Assembly (NCBI GenBank): GCA_947367855.1
Contig: CANBFE010000003.1
Span: 1-64,000 of the forward strand
DNA length: 64,000 nt
Reading direction: 5' to 3'
DNA from: an uncultured Lachnospiraceae bacterium
Lineage (GTDB): Bacteria > Bacillota > Clostridia > Lachnospirales > Lachnospiraceae
Shown here: one piece after another, positions 9,586 through 18,603 of the stretch
How positions within the stretch are numbered: position 1 is the first letter of the stretch
How the letters are laid out: every line of letters starts with the position of its first letter
Position numbers and translations under genes: made by a program
The notes under the pieces: model-generated
Told to the model about the DNA's origin: nothing
Database searches by the model: none
Seen by the model: the letters and a program-made list of their open reading frames with translations, nothing else

Positions 9586-10671
9586 ATGAATGATGGCAGG
9601 GGTTACCGAAGAACAGGCAGGAGAGTACATGCGTCGCAGAGGGCAGGGGACAGAAGCATCGTGAAGAAGCGGATGGAACTGTATATGATGTTTGGATGTC
9701 TGCTGATGATTGTGAACATGCTGTTTCTGCTGAAGATACAGTCACAGCTCACCAATATGAACAAAGCGCTGAGTCAGGTGCTGGGCACGCTGGTGGCCAG
9801 GCAGGGGGAGGGCGGTCCCGTATCTTCCCAGGAGGATTATCTGGCTCAGGGAGAAAGGGAAGAGGTTATATCGCCCAGATACCAGGCCGCGCCGGGAGGG
9901 ACGACGCAGAAAGAGGATGAGGTGGATTACGTCTCGCTCTGCGGACTGGATCAGGTTGACAGGCCTGTGGACAGAACCCCTTCCCAGGTGGTAAAGAGGC
10001 TGGAGGAACTGGCAGAGGATAACGAAACCATAAAGGAGATAGCTGAAAATTATTCCAGATATCCGGAAGACATGATGGAGGCCCTGGCAAACAATCCGGA
10101 AATGGCTGATTTTGTGGGAAACTACCTCACTGCAGACACGGAGCCTACAGGCATGGGACTGACAAGGGCGGAAAAGGAGCAGAAATATCCCCTTTTTCTG
10201 CAGTGGGATCCCAGATGGGGCTATGTGTCTTACGGGGACGGGAGCAATGTGGGCCTTGCAGGCTGCGGACCCACCTGTCTGTCCATGATGCTTTATTACC
10301 TTCTGGGGGATGAAAGCTTTACTCCGGATGTGATTGCAGAATACAGCATGGAGAACGGGTATTATATGTCGGGAACCGGCACTGCGTGGAAGCTGTTGGA
10401 GGATGTGGCGGAAATCCACGGAATCAGCGTGGACCAGCCAAAGGCAACAGAGTGGACTTTTAAGAATGAACTGGATAAAGGGAATATCATTATCTGTTCC
10501 ATGAAACCGGGTGATTTTACTGCAGGAGGACATTTTATCGTTATCTATGGATATGATTCGGAGGGCTTTTTGGTCAATGACCCCAACTGTGTGGCCCGCA
10601 GCAGGCAGAGTTGGACGTTTGAGTCCATAGGCAGGCAGATCAAGCACACATGGGTATTTGAGGAGAACTGA
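9586..10671 (+). CDS. Membrane-anchored C39-like cysteine peptidase
   Basis: 361 residues from ATG 9586, 6 nt after GGAGG. The N-terminus is short and basic, followed by one membrane helix (about residues 30-50), a spacer of roughly 120 residues, and a papain-like Peptidase_C39_2 domain. The catalytic Cys is in AGCGPTC (Cys227) and the His in GGHFIVIYGYD (His316), with VNDPN following. Topology puts the peptidase outside the cell. It lies between ackA and gltX with no obvious partner; the target could be a surface protein or peptidoglycan peptide, which is inference. Confidence 0.85.
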   Translation: MNDGRGYRRTGRRVHASQRAGDRSIVKKRMELYMMFGCLLMIVNMLFLLKIQSQLTNMNKALSQVLGTLVARQGEGGPVSSQEDYLAQGEREEVISPRYQAAPGGTTQKEDEVDYVSLCGLDQVDRPVDRTPSQVVKRLEELAEDNETIKEIAENYSRYPEDMMEALANNPEMADFVGNYLTADTEPTGMGLTRAEKEQKYPLFLQWDPRWGYVSYGDGSNVGLAGCGPTCLSMMLYYLLGDESFTPDVIAEYSMENGYYMSGTGTAWKLLEDVAEIHGISVDQPKATEWTFKNELDKGNIIICSMKPGDFTAGGHFIVIYGYDSEGFLVNDPNCVARSRQSWTFESIGRQIKHTWVFEEN

Positions 10672-10762
10672 AAATTGCCTGTTTCCCGCGATTTCTTCTT
10701 GCAGTTTCCGGACAAAAGTACTAAAATGGAATACATTATCAGAGGAGAAAGAGGAATCTGCA

Positions 10763-12217
10763 ATGAAAATAAGAACAAGATACGCACCCAGTCCCACAGG
10801 AAAAATGCATGTGGGGAACCTTCGCTCTGCTTTGTATGAATTTCTGATTGCAAAGCACGAAGGAGGGACTTTTATGCTCCGGATTGAAGACACCGATCAG
10901 GAACGGTATGTGGAAGGCGCTACGGAGATTATCTACCGTACCCTGGAGACTGCAGGACTGAAGCATGACGAGGGGCCTGACAGGGACGGGGGATACGGGC
11001 CCTATGTGCAGAGCGAGAGGATCAAGACCGGGATCTACATGAAATACGCGAAAGAGCTGATCGAAAAGGGAGAGGCATATTACTGCTTTTGCGATAAGGA
11101 GAGGCTTGCTTCCCTGAAGGCTGAGGTTGTGGAGGGAAAAGAGATCACCATATATGACAAGCACTGCCTGTCCCTGACCAGGGAGGAGGTGGATGCGAAT
11201 CTGGCCGCAGGCAGGCCCTATGTAATCCGCCAGAACAACCCGGCGGAGGGTACCACCACATTCCATGACGAGCTCTACGGGGACATTACGGTGGAAAATG
11301 CGGAGCTGGACGATATGATTCTGATTAAATCGGACGGGTTTCCCACATACAATTTTGCCAATGTGGTGGACGACCATACCATGGACATTACCCATGTGGT
11401 CAGGGGAAACGAGTATCTGTCCTCCTCTCCCAAGTATACCCGGCTTTATGAGGCATTCGGTTGGGAGCCGCCCAGGTATGTTCACCTGCCTCTTGTGACC
11501 GATGAAAATCATAAAAAACTTGCCAAAAGGGGAGGGAGCGCCTCCTTTGAGGACCTGTTGGAACAGGGATTTGTGACTGAGGCCATTGTTAATTTTATAG
11601 CGCTTCTGGGATGGAGCCCGGAGGATAACCGGGAGATTTTTACCCTGGATGAGCTGATTAAGGAATTTGATTACCGCAGAATAAGCAAATCACCTACGGT
11701 ATTTGACCTGGTAAAGCTGCGCTGGATGAACGGCGAATATATCAAGGCCATGGACTTTGACATATTCTATGAAAAAGCAGAGCCTTATCTGAAAAAGGCC
11801 ATTACAAAAGATTTGGATCTGAGAAAGATTGCAGCCATGGTGAAGACACGCATAGAGGTCTTTCCGGATATTGTGGAGATGGTGGACTTTTTCGAAGAAC
11901 TGCCCGAATATGATGCGGCCATGTACACGCACAAGAAAATGAAGACAAACAGCGCGACATCCCTGGAGGTGCTCAGTGAGGTGCTTCCCCTGCTGGAGGC
12001 GCAGGAAGATTTCTCCAATGACGCATTGTTTGATGTGCTTGTGAAATATGTAGGGGAAAAAGGCTGTAAAAACGGATATGTGATGTGGCCGCTGCGCACG
12101 GCTGTATCCGGAAAGCAGACCACCCCGGCCGGAGCCACGGAGATTATGGAAGTGCTTGGCAAAAAGGAATCCCTGGAGAGAATCCGGAAAGGAATCAGTC
12201 TGCTGCAGAGTCAATAA
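10763..12217 (+). CDS. gltX: Glutamyl-tRNA synthetase
   Basis: 484 residues, class I. RTRYAPSPTGKMHVGNLRSA holds the HIGH-type motif (HVGN); TDENHKKLAKRGG is the KMSKS-type loop, here KLAKR rather than the common KLSKR. It attaches glutamate to tRNA in the cytoplasm. ATG 10763 follows AGAGGAA; the open frame extends 35 codons upstream into the previous gene's end, but no family member needs that extension. No T-box leader is visible in the 91-bp gap upstream. Confidence 0.95.
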   Translation: MKIRTRYAPSPTGKMHVGNLRSALYEFLIAKHEGGTFMLRIEDTDQERYVEGATEIIYRTLETAGLKHDEGPDRDGGYGPYVQSERIKTGIYMKYAKELIEKGEAYYCFCDKERLASLKAEVVEGKEITIYDKHCLSLTREEVDANLAAGRPYVIRQNNPAEGTTTFHDELYGDITVENAELDDMILIKSDGFPTYNFANVVDDHTMDITHVVRGNEYLSSSPKYTRLYEAFGWEPPRYVHLPLVTDENHKKLAKRGGSASFEDLLEQGFVTEAIVNFIALLGWSPEDNREIFTLDELIKEFDYRRISKSPTVFDLVKLRWMNGEYIKAMDFDIFYEKAEPYLKKAITKDLDLRKIAAMVKTRIEVFPDIVEMVDFFEELPEYDAAMYTHKKMKTNSATSLEVLSEVLPLLEAQEDFSNDALFDVLVKYVGEKGCKNGYVMWPLRTAVSGKQTTPAGATEIMEVLGKKESLERIRKGISLLQSQ

Positions 12218-12325
12218 CTAAACGAAATGTTCTAATACCGTAACCGGAGGGCGCCAGAGCGTGTTTGAAAATGAATTCCGCTCCGGGGCGCCCCGGGTGG
12301 GCGGAACCTAAAAAGGAGATAATAT

Positions 12326-14287
12326 ATGGATCTGAGAAACGCCAATGAGCCGCAGAAAGCGGCCATCATGCATCTGCGGGGTCCCTGTCTTGTCCTGGCG
12401 GGACCGGGGAGCGGCAAGACATTCACCATTACAAACCGCATTTTGTATCTTCTGGAGCAGGGTGCCGCCCCTGAGTCCATACTGGTAATCACTTTTATGA
12501 AAGAGGCAGCGCTGTCCATGCAGAACCGTTTCAGGGAGATGGCAGCCGCAGGGAGCAGGGAGACGGCAGAGAGGTCTCCGGCAGTTCACACACCATCTTA
12601 CCCGGTGAATTTCGGGACATTCCATTCCGTCTTTTATCACATTCTGAAAGAGTCCAATGCGCTGAAATCCGGCAAACTCTTAAGCAATTCCGAAAAAAAG
12701 AATCTCATACTGCCCATACTGAAAAAGCTTGAACACACGGATAGCGGGTCAGGGGAGGAGAATCAGGATCTGAACGAGGATTCTGTCCGTCTCCTGTCAG
12801 CCATAGGTTACTACAAAAATACCATGAATATGTCCGCAGCCTGCGGAAAGGCGCCGGAAAGGTGGCAGGAGAGGTTTGAGGCAGTCTGCAGGGAATATGA
12901 GCTGGCCGTAAGGAAGACAGGCAGGCTTGATTTTGACGACATGCTCTATGAGTGCAGAAAGCTGCTGCAGGAAAACGGGACTGTCAGGACTTACTGGCAG
13001 AACCGGTTCCGGTATATTCTGATTGATGAATTTCAGGATATCAATCCGGTACAGTATGAGGCGGTGCGGTTACTGGCATCCCCGCCCTATAATATTTTTG
13101 CCGTGGGGGATGATGACCAGGCCATTTACGGGTTCCGGGGATCGGAACCGGAATGCCTGAAACGGTTTGCCGAGGAGTTCGGAGCCAGACAGCATCTGCT
13201 GGATGTCAATTACAGGAGCAGGCCGGGTATTGTGCAGGCATCCCTTGCCGTCATCGGGGAGAACAGGGACAGGTTTATAAAGCAGCTCAGGGCAGCCTCC
13301 GCAGAAGGGGATGAGGTACCTGTGCGCATACAGGCCTTTGGGGAGAAGGAGGGGCAGTACGGACATATGCTGGCGGCAATCTCCTCCCGCCTGGAGATGG
13401 GGGAAAGCTGCGCGGTTCTTTTCCGGACAAATTCCTACATGCAGGGCTTTGCCGCCAGACTGAAGGCTGCAGGTATTCCCTATGAGATGAAGGAAAAGGT
13501 GGCCAGCATTTATGAACATTTTATTGTGGCAGATATTATGGCGTATCTGAAGGTGGCAAAGGGAGAGGGCCGGCGGGAACATATGCTGCGTATTATGAAC
13601 AAACCCTCCCGTTATATCAGCAGGGAGGCGCTTGGCGCAGGGGAGGCCGGACTGGAGGAAATGCAGGAATATTACGAGAGGGCGCATCTGCCTGAGACAC
13701 AGCGGGACAGGGTGAAAAAAGAACTTGCCCGTTTCGGAAAACAGCTTCAGAGTGTAAAGGGTTTTAACCTCCGTCCGGCCATCAGCTATATTCTGAAAGC
13801 CATGGGGTACGAGGGCTATCTGAAGGAGCTTTCCGGGGGCAGCAGCGAGAAATGGCAGGAGTGGCAGGAACTGCTGGCATGGCTGAAAGAGGATGCCTCC
13901 GCCTACGGAAGCCTTGAGGAGTGGACTGCGTTCCAGGAGGGATATACCAGGAGCCTGGAACAGAACAGGGCGGATGGGAAGGGAAGAAAAGAAAAAACGG
14001 AGGAAAAGAAAGCGGAAGGCAGAAAAGTGCAGCTGCTTACCGTACACGGATCCAAGGGACTGGAATTCGATAATGTGTGGATTCCAGACTGCAATGAAAA
14101 AATTTTCCCCCATGGAACAATGCCGGATGAAAGCGCTGTGGAGGAAGAGCGCAGGATCTTTTATGTGGCAATGACCAGGGCAAAGAAAAGTCTGGAGCTC
14201 CTCTACCTCACAGGCACAAAGGAACGCCCCAGACAGTCCTCCAGATTTCTAAATCCCCTTTTCCAGGGTGGAACTATTCTTCCGTGA
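12326..14287 (+). CDS. UvrD/PcrA-like superfamily 1 DNA helicase
   Basis: 653 residues, shorter than PcrA/UvrD (about 720-760). Motifs in order: Q-motif region LRNANEPQKAA, Walker A AGPGSGKT, Walker B LIDEFQD, GDDDQAIYGFRG (motif III), VNYRSRPGIV (motif IV), TVHGSKGLEFDNVWIP (motif V) and EEERRIFYVAMTRAKK (motif VI). It should be an ATP-driven 3'-5' helicase or translocase in DNA repair. AAAAGGAGAT lies 8 nt before ATG. The C-terminus overlaps the convergent DUF1292 gene by 14 nt. The shorter 2B region suggests a paralogue distinct from canonical PcrA. Confidence 0.9.
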   Translation: MDLRNANEPQKAAIMHLRGPCLVLAGPGSGKTFTITNRILYLLEQGAAPESILVITFMKEAALSMQNRFREMAAAGSRETAERSPAVHTPSYPVNFGTFHSVFYHILKESNALKSGKLLSNSEKKNLILPILKKLEHTDSGSGEENQDLNEDSVRLLSAIGYYKNTMNMSAACGKAPERWQERFEAVCREYELAVRKTGRLDFDDMLYECRKLLQENGTVRTYWQNRFRYILIDEFQDINPVQYEAVRLLASPPYNIFAVGDDDQAIYGFRGSEPECLKRFAEEFGARQHLLDVNYRSRPGIVQASLAVIGENRDRFIKQLRAASAEGDEVPVRIQAFGEKEGQYGHMLAAISSRLEMGESCAVLFRTNSYMQGFAARLKAAGIPYEMKEKVASIYEHFIVADIMAYLKVAKGEGRREHMLRIMNKPSRYISREALGAGEAGLEEMQEYYERAHLPETQRDRVKKELARFGKQLQSVKGFNLRPAISYILKAMGYEGYLKELSGGSSEKWQEWQELLAWLKEDASAYGSLEEWTAFQEGYTRSLEQNRADGKGRKEKTEEKKAEGRKVQLLTVHGSKGLEFDNVWIPDCNEKIFPHGTMPDESAVEEERRIFYVAMTRAKKSLELLYLTGTKERPRQSSRFLNPLFQGGTILP

Positions 14288-14591
14288 TCTCATCGAATTC
14301 GCAGTTGTCAAGATATTCATCAAAGGCATCCGTCACATTTTCGTATTCATCGTCGTCCTCAATGTAATCCAGTACAGGCTCCTCATTGGGATCATCCGGA
14401 TTTTCGCTGTAACGGTAGAACCATACCTCTCCGTCTTCATTTTCTCCTTTTTCATCCAGGGGCAGCAGTACAATATAATCCCTGGAGTCAACAGTAAGGA
14501 TGGTGATAACCGCGCAATTTACTATACTTCCGTCGTCAAGTTCCAGTTCAACAGTCATTTCTTCGTCTTCATAATCATTTTTCTTTCCCAT
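14274..14591 (-). CDS. DUF1292 (YrzB-like) acidic protein
   Basis: 105 residues, strongly acidic. It contains the DUF1292 pattern: VELELDDGSIVNCAVI, then YIVLLPLDE and VWFYRYSE. Members are common in Firmicutes, often near yrrK/yqgF-type genes; function is unknown. GAGGAGG lies 8 nt before ATG. It has its own promoter and runs into the helicase gene tail to tail with a 14-nt overlap, so antisense transcript pairing is possible. Confidence 0.85.
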   Translation of the reverse strand: MGKKNDYEDEEMTVELELDDGSIVNCAVITILTVDSRDYIVLLPLDEKGENEDGEVWFYRYSENPDDPNEEPVLDYIEDDDEYENVTDAFDEYLDNCEFDEITEE

Positions 14592-14623
14592 GGGAAAAAC
14601 CTCCTCTTTGTTTGAATATGCCT

Positions 14624-14652
14624 ATTATACTTGCTTTCATGCCATTGTGCAA
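14624..14652 (-). promoter_or_regulatory. Sigma-A-type promoter for the DUF1292 gene
   Basis: On the minus strand TTGCAC (14647-14652) and a perfect TATAAT (14624-14629) are separated by 17 bp, 33 bp before the start codon. Confidence 0.75.
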
Positions 14653-14834
14653 GGAAAAGAAAAGTGGATTTCTTATCATTAGGGACTTTTTATTGTCAGA
14701 ATTTTGTGGTAAAATATATTTGATTTTATTTTCTGCGGCATTTTTCAGGCATCTCCACAGCAAAACACAGTAATCCTACAGGTTAATATCAGACTATACA
14801 TGCGAGGTACTTCGCAAAATATGGAGGGAAAGCG

Positions 14835-16691
14835 ATGACAGAAAAAATTTTACAGAATGATCCCTATCCGCTGGGCGCCCATATTGAGGGCGGCGGAGTT
14901 CGTTTTTCCTTTGTGTCCAGAACTGCTTCCTGCGGAATTCTGCTCTATGACAGAAAAACAGGCAGGCTACAGAAGAAGATTCCGTTTACCGAAGAGGAGA
15001 GGACGGGGCATGTCTATTGCAAAAGGGTGACGGATATAGAGCCGGATGCGGCCTCCTACCTGTTTTTTGAGCAGGACAGGCTTATTCCCGATGAGAGGGC
15101 GAGAGTGTTTCACGGCAGGATGCCCTATGGAAAGGCGCGCGGAGCAGAAGACATGAAGGCCGGGTTTGTCACCGGAGAGTTTGAGTGGGGAGAAGACCGC
15201 TTTCCCAGACTTCCCTACAATAAGGTACTTGTCTATTGTATGCATGTCAGGGGGTTTACAAAGCATGTATCCTCCAATGTGAAGCACAGGGGAACCTTTG
15301 ACGGTATCAGGGAGAAGATTCCCTATTTGAAGGAAATCGGCATTACTACCATTGAGCTTCAGCCGGCCTATGAATTTGCGGAGCTTCCTCTGACGGGAGA
15401 GGAGGAAAAGCTTCCCTATATGGCGGAACCGGGAGTACCGGAGCATTCCGCACGGCAGATGCTGAATTACTGGGGATATAAAAAAGGATATTACTATGCT
15501 CCAAAAGCCGCCTATGCGGCGTCGGCAGACCCGGTGGCAGAATTTAAGGAACTGGTCAGGGAGCTTCACAAAAACGGAATGGAGCTGGTCATGCAGTTCT
15601 ATTTTCCGGAGGAGATAAAGTGGAATGAGATGGCGGAAATTCTCCGCTTCTGGGTTCTGGAATATCGTGTGGACGGGTTCCATCTGATGGGAGGAGAGCT
15701 TCCTGCTGATATACTGGCAGCGGATGAGGTCCTGGCAGATACCAAGATCTGGTATTACCGTTTTCGGATGGAGGAAATCTACAGGAAGGACGAGCAGCCC
15801 CGGTATCCCCATGTGGCGGAATATAATGATGCCTGGTATTATGACATGAGGAAGTTTTTAAAAGGGGACAGCGGGATGCTGGGCAGTGTGCTGTATCATA
15901 TGCGCCATATTCCGGAGAAGGCAGGCTGTATTCACTATATTACAAATTACTATGGATTTACCCTGGCGGACCTGGTGTCCTATGACCATAAACACAATGA
16001 GCCAAACGGGGAGGACAACCGGGACGGAAGCGATTACAACTGCAGCTGGAACTGCGGGGAAGAAGGACAGACACGCAGGCAGGGAGTCAGGCAGCTCAGG
16101 CTGAAGCAGATAAAAAACGCATTGTGCCTGCTTCTGCTGTCACAGTCAACTCCCCTGATTTTTATGGGGGACGAGTTCGGCAATTCCCAGAAGGGAAATA
16201 ACAATCCCTATTGCCAGGATAATGTGGTTACATGGCTGAACTGGGGAGACATGAAAAAGAACAGCCAGATTCTGGATTTCTGGAAGCTGTTGGTGGCATT
16301 CAGAAAGTCTCATCCCATTCTGAGACCTTCCAGGGAGCTGCGCCTGACGGATTATATAGCCTGTGGGTATCCTGATCTGTCTTACCACGGACAGAATGCA
16401 TGGTGTCCCCGGACGGAGGATCCTTTCCGGTATGTGGGAATCATGCTGTGCGGAAAGTATGCCAGGGACGGAGAAGTCCAGGATGAGACCTTCCTGTATA
16501 TTGCCGTGAATATGCACTGGGAGGGCCGTGGAATAGCACTGCCCAGACTGCCGAAGGGGATGAGATGGGAGAGTGCGTTTACAACGGAGAAGGAAGAAAA
16601 AAGCGGAAGGCGCGTATCGGAAAAGGAGGACGAGCTGTTGAGATTTGCCGCTCCCAGGAGCGTGACTGTGTATGTCAGTTCGGCGAAGTAA
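14835..16691 (+). CDS. GlgX/isoamylase-like GH13 protein lacking catalytic residues
   Basis: 618 residues with an N-terminal CBM48-like region and a GlgX-type barrel. The debranching-enzyme landmark VSYDHKHNEPNGEDNRDG is well kept (about 381-398), as is FMGDEFGNSQKGNNN. The catalytic motifs are not. Region I, normally DVVxNH, reads MQFYFPEE (253-260). Region II, normally GFRxD, reads GFHLM (281-285), so the nucleophile Asp is Met285. Region III has no Glu (KIWYYRF, 304-310). Region IV, normally HD, is YY (372-373). The protein should bind glycogen or starch-like glucan but not hydrolyse it, unless an atypical mechanism applies. The frame is intact and uninterrupted, arguing for a maintained pseudoenzyme rather than a pseudogene. 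ATG follows AGGGAAAG. Confidence 0.85.
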   Translation: MTEKILQNDPYPLGAHIEGGGVRFSFVSRTASCGILLYDRKTGRLQKKIPFTEEERTGHVYCKRVTDIEPDAASYLFFEQDRLIPDERARVFHGRMPYGKARGAEDMKAGFVTGEFEWGEDRFPRLPYNKVLVYCMHVRGFTKHVSSNVKHRGTFDGIREKIPYLKEIGITTIELQPAYEFAELPLTGEEEKLPYMAEPGVPEHSARQMLNYWGYKKGYYYAPKAAYAASADPVAEFKELVRELHKNGMELVMQFYFPEEIKWNEMAEILRFWVLEYRVDGFHLMGGELPADILAADEVLADTKIWYYRFRMEEIYRKDEQPRYPHVAEYNDAWYYDMRKFLKGDSGMLGSVLYHMRHIPEKAGCIHYITNYYGFTLADLVSYDHKHNEPNGEDNRDGSDYNCSWNCGEEGQTRRQGVRQLRLKQIKNALCLLLLSQSTPLIFMGDEFGNSQKGNNNPYCQDNVVTWLNWGDMKKNSQILDFWKLLVAFRKSHPILRPSRELRLTDYIACGYPDLSYHGQNAWCPRTEDPFRYVGIMLCGKYARDGEVQDETFLYIAVNMHWEGRGIALPRLPKGMRWESAFTTEKEEKSGRRVSEKEDELLRFAAPRSVTVYVSSAK

Positions 16692-16766
16692 GGTTTTGGG
16701 GTAAGGTCCTGCACATTCCCCGGGAGTCTGCATATGATACTATAAACATATCATATGGAGATTTCT

Positions 16767-17186
16767 ATGAATTGCTTTATTTTGTTGCTGCTGCTGAGCT
16801 GCTGCAGGTGCGGAAACGGATGTTCTGGCGGCGGATGCGGCTGCATGTCCGGGGATTCCTGCTGCTGCAGGGAAGGAAGGCGGAATTCCGACAGAGGCTG
16901 CGGTTCCTGCAGACAGGAGATGGGCAGAAAGCCCGGCTGCCGCGAGGAGAGACATGACCACGACGGCTGTGGCTGCCGTGAGGAGAGACATGATCATGAC
17001 GGCTGCGGCTGCCGCGAGGAGAGGCGTGACCACGACGGCTGTGGCTGCCGCGAGGAGAGGCGTGACCATGACGGCTGCGACTGCAGGGAAAATGACGGTC
17101 GCGAGATGCAGGGGATGATTCCGCCTCCATGGCAGGAGTATCCCAGATTTCCCCGCAGGGATGGCGGAGGGGATTGCGAGTCATAA
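16767..17186 (+). CDS. Small Cys/His-rich repeat protein with hydrophobic N-terminus
   Basis: About 139 residues from ATG 16767 (TGGAG 6 nt upstream; ATG 16755 in the same frame would add four residues). It starts MNCFILLLLLSCCRCGNGC, a short hydrophobic stretch ending in Cys residues, then a Gly/Cys-rich segment and four near-identical 12-residue repeats CREERHDHDGCG. The tail is Pro-rich (MIPPPWQEYPRFPRR). The clustered Cys, His and Asp suggest metal binding near the membrane, which is inference. I recall loosely similar Cys-rich small proteins in Lachnospiraceae but no named family. The downstream terminator fits an independent gene end. Confidence 0.6.
   Translation: MNCFILLLLLSCCRCGNGCSGGGCGCMSGDSCCCREGRRNSDRGCGSCRQEMGRKPGCREERHDHDGCGCREERHDHDGCGCREERRDHDGCGCREERRDHDGCDCRENDGREMQGMIPPPWQEYPRFPRRDGGGDCES
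16938..17081 (+). repeat. Four tandem 36-bp coding repeats
   Basis: Units 16938-16973, 16974-17009, 17010-17045 and 17046-17081 are each 36 bp and differ at only a few positions (for example GACATGACC versus GGCGTGACC). Each encodes one CREER[HR]DHDGC[GD] unit. High DNA identity between units points to recent expansion and likely length variation between strains. Confidence 0.9.
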
Positions 17187-17204
17187 TCCGTAACCGGCAG
17201 GAAA

Positions 17205-17236
17205 AAGAAGGACGGTCCCGGGAGGCCGTCCTTTTT
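17205..17236 (+). terminator. Intrinsic terminator after the Cys-rich gene
   Basis: AAGGACGG (17208-17215) pairs with CCGTCCTT (17226-17233) across a 10-nt loop. The stem extends by A/T pairs and runs into TTTTT. Confidence 0.85.
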
Positions 17237-17287
17237 CACGCATTTTTGTGCATTTTACGAAAAACTATTTCAAACCGGGTGTTTTTA

Positions 17288-17296
17288 TGGTATAAT
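17288..17296 (+). promoter_or_regulatory. Extended -10 promoter for the lactonase-like gene
   Basis: TGGTATAAT forms an extended -10 element (TGn plus perfect TATAAT), 56 bp before the start codon. The -35 position holds only a weak TTTCAA at 17268-17273. Confidence 0.6.
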
Positions 17297-17351
17297 GGCC
17301 TTATTCTGGACAGGAAGCATATTTTCATCCGGAATGGAAAGGCGGTTTTTC

Positions 17352-18395
17352 ATGGAAAAGTACGTTGCGTATGTCTCCACTTATACGCGGGGAGACAAAA
17401 ATGGAATAAAAATATATGATGTGGATATGGAAAGAGGACGTTTCACTGAGAAGGATAAGGTGGAAATTACCAATTCCTCTTATGTGACGATTTCCCACAA
17501 TGGCAGGATTCTGTATTCCATTACCGATTTCGGGGTGGAGTCCTATGTGATCCTGAAGGACGGCAGCCTGGAATTTTTAAATTTCGGAGCCATCAATGGC
17601 ATGAGAGGCTGCTATGTTTCCACGGATTATACGGACAGCTATCTGTTTGTTGCAGGCTACCATGACGGCAAACTGACAGTACTGAAGCTAGAGGAGAACG
17701 GCGCCATTGGTGAGATCACGGATGAAATCTACCATAAGGGCCTGGGAAGCGTGGCGGAACGTAATTTCAGGCCGCATATCAACTGTGCCAGAATGACCCA
17801 TGACAATAAGTACCTGCTGGTGGCAGACCAGGGAATGGACCATGTGAATGTATACCGTTTTGACCTGCTGTTGGGAAAGGTGATGCTGGCGGATGTGATC
17901 AGGAGCGAACTGGAGTCTGCCCCCAGACATGTGAAGATTTCCAGGGACGGCAGATTTATCTATATTGTGCACGAAATGAAATGTTTTATCGATGTATATT
18001 CTTATGAGGAGAAGAAAGGGCAGCCTGTTTTTGAGAAAATTCAGTCTGTGAATACCTGTGAGGGAGAGATCGGCAGTTACAATGCAGCCAGCGCGCTGGA
18101 GTTTTCGGATGACCATAAGTATCTGCTCAGCTCCAATGCCGGGGACAATTCAGTGGTACTGTATAATGTGGATGAGAAAACGGGAAAGCTTTCCCAGATA
18201 TTCTGCCTGCCTGTGGGAGGAGAGTATCCCAAGGATGCCAGTCTGTTCCCCAACAATAAGTTTCTGGTATCCCTGAATCATGAGACGAATGATATGACTT
18301 TCTTTCATGTAAATGTGGAGGACGGCACCATGATTATGAACGGACCGCCCATTAAGGTGGACGTGCCCAACTGTATTACCTTCCACAAGCTGTAA
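17352..18395 (+). CDS. Lactonase-family seven-bladed propeller protein (6-phosphogluconolactonase-like)
   Basis: 347 residues. YVAYVSTYTRGDKNGIKIY at the N-terminus and repeated blade motifs (SYVTISHNGRILYS, PRHVKISRDGRFIYIVHE, ALEFSDDHKYLLSSNAGDNSV) match the YbhE/Pgl-type lactonase family. Characterised members hydrolyse 6-phosphogluconolactone; many paralogues have other or unknown substrates, so the name is tentative. ATG 17352 is chosen because the propeller begins there; an in-frame ATG at 17295 overlaps the -10 box. No signal peptide, hence cytoplasmic. Confidence 0.8.
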   Translation: MEKYVAYVSTYTRGDKNGIKIYDVDMERGRFTEKDKVEITNSSYVTISHNGRILYSITDFGVESYVILKDGSLEFLNFGAINGMRGCYVSTDYTDSYLFVAGYHDGKLTVLKLEENGAIGEITDEIYHKGLGSVAERNFRPHINCARMTHDNKYLLVADQGMDHVNVYRFDLLLGKVMLADVIRSELESAPRHVKISRDGRFIYIVHEMKCFIDVYSYEEKKGQPVFEKIQSVNTCEGEIGSYNAASALEFSDDHKYLLSSNAGDNSVVLYNVDEKTGKLSQIFCLPVGGEYPKDASLFPNNKFLVSLNHETNDMTFFHVNVEDGTMIMNGPPIKVDVPNCITFHKL

Positions 18396-18520
18396 TCTGC
18401 GTTAGTTCCAGACGCGGGAAAAGGGATTTTTCAGCTGTCTTTCCGGTTATCTGCTGCCGGGCAGGGAGACTGCCGGTTAACAGAATGCGAAAGGCAGCTT
18501 TTTTGCGGGATATTGAGAGA

Positions 18521-18545
18521 AACTCCGAAGGGACCGGAGTTTTTT
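18521..18545 (+). terminator. Intrinsic terminator upstream of aroC
   Basis: AACTCCG (18521-18527) pairs with CGGAGTT (18535-18541) across a 7-nt loop, then a T run. It sits 126 bp after the lactonase-like gene and 59 bp before aroC. Confidence 0.7.
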
Positions 18546-18603
18546 CCATGGGGAGGGATATCCGGAGGGAGAGGCAGCCGATTGGAAAGAAGAGGAGAGA
18601 AAA

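Noticed and set aside
9742..10893. 383-codon minus-strand open frame over the C39-like peptidase and gltX start
   Set aside because: Antisense shadow of two recognised genes; no known motif.
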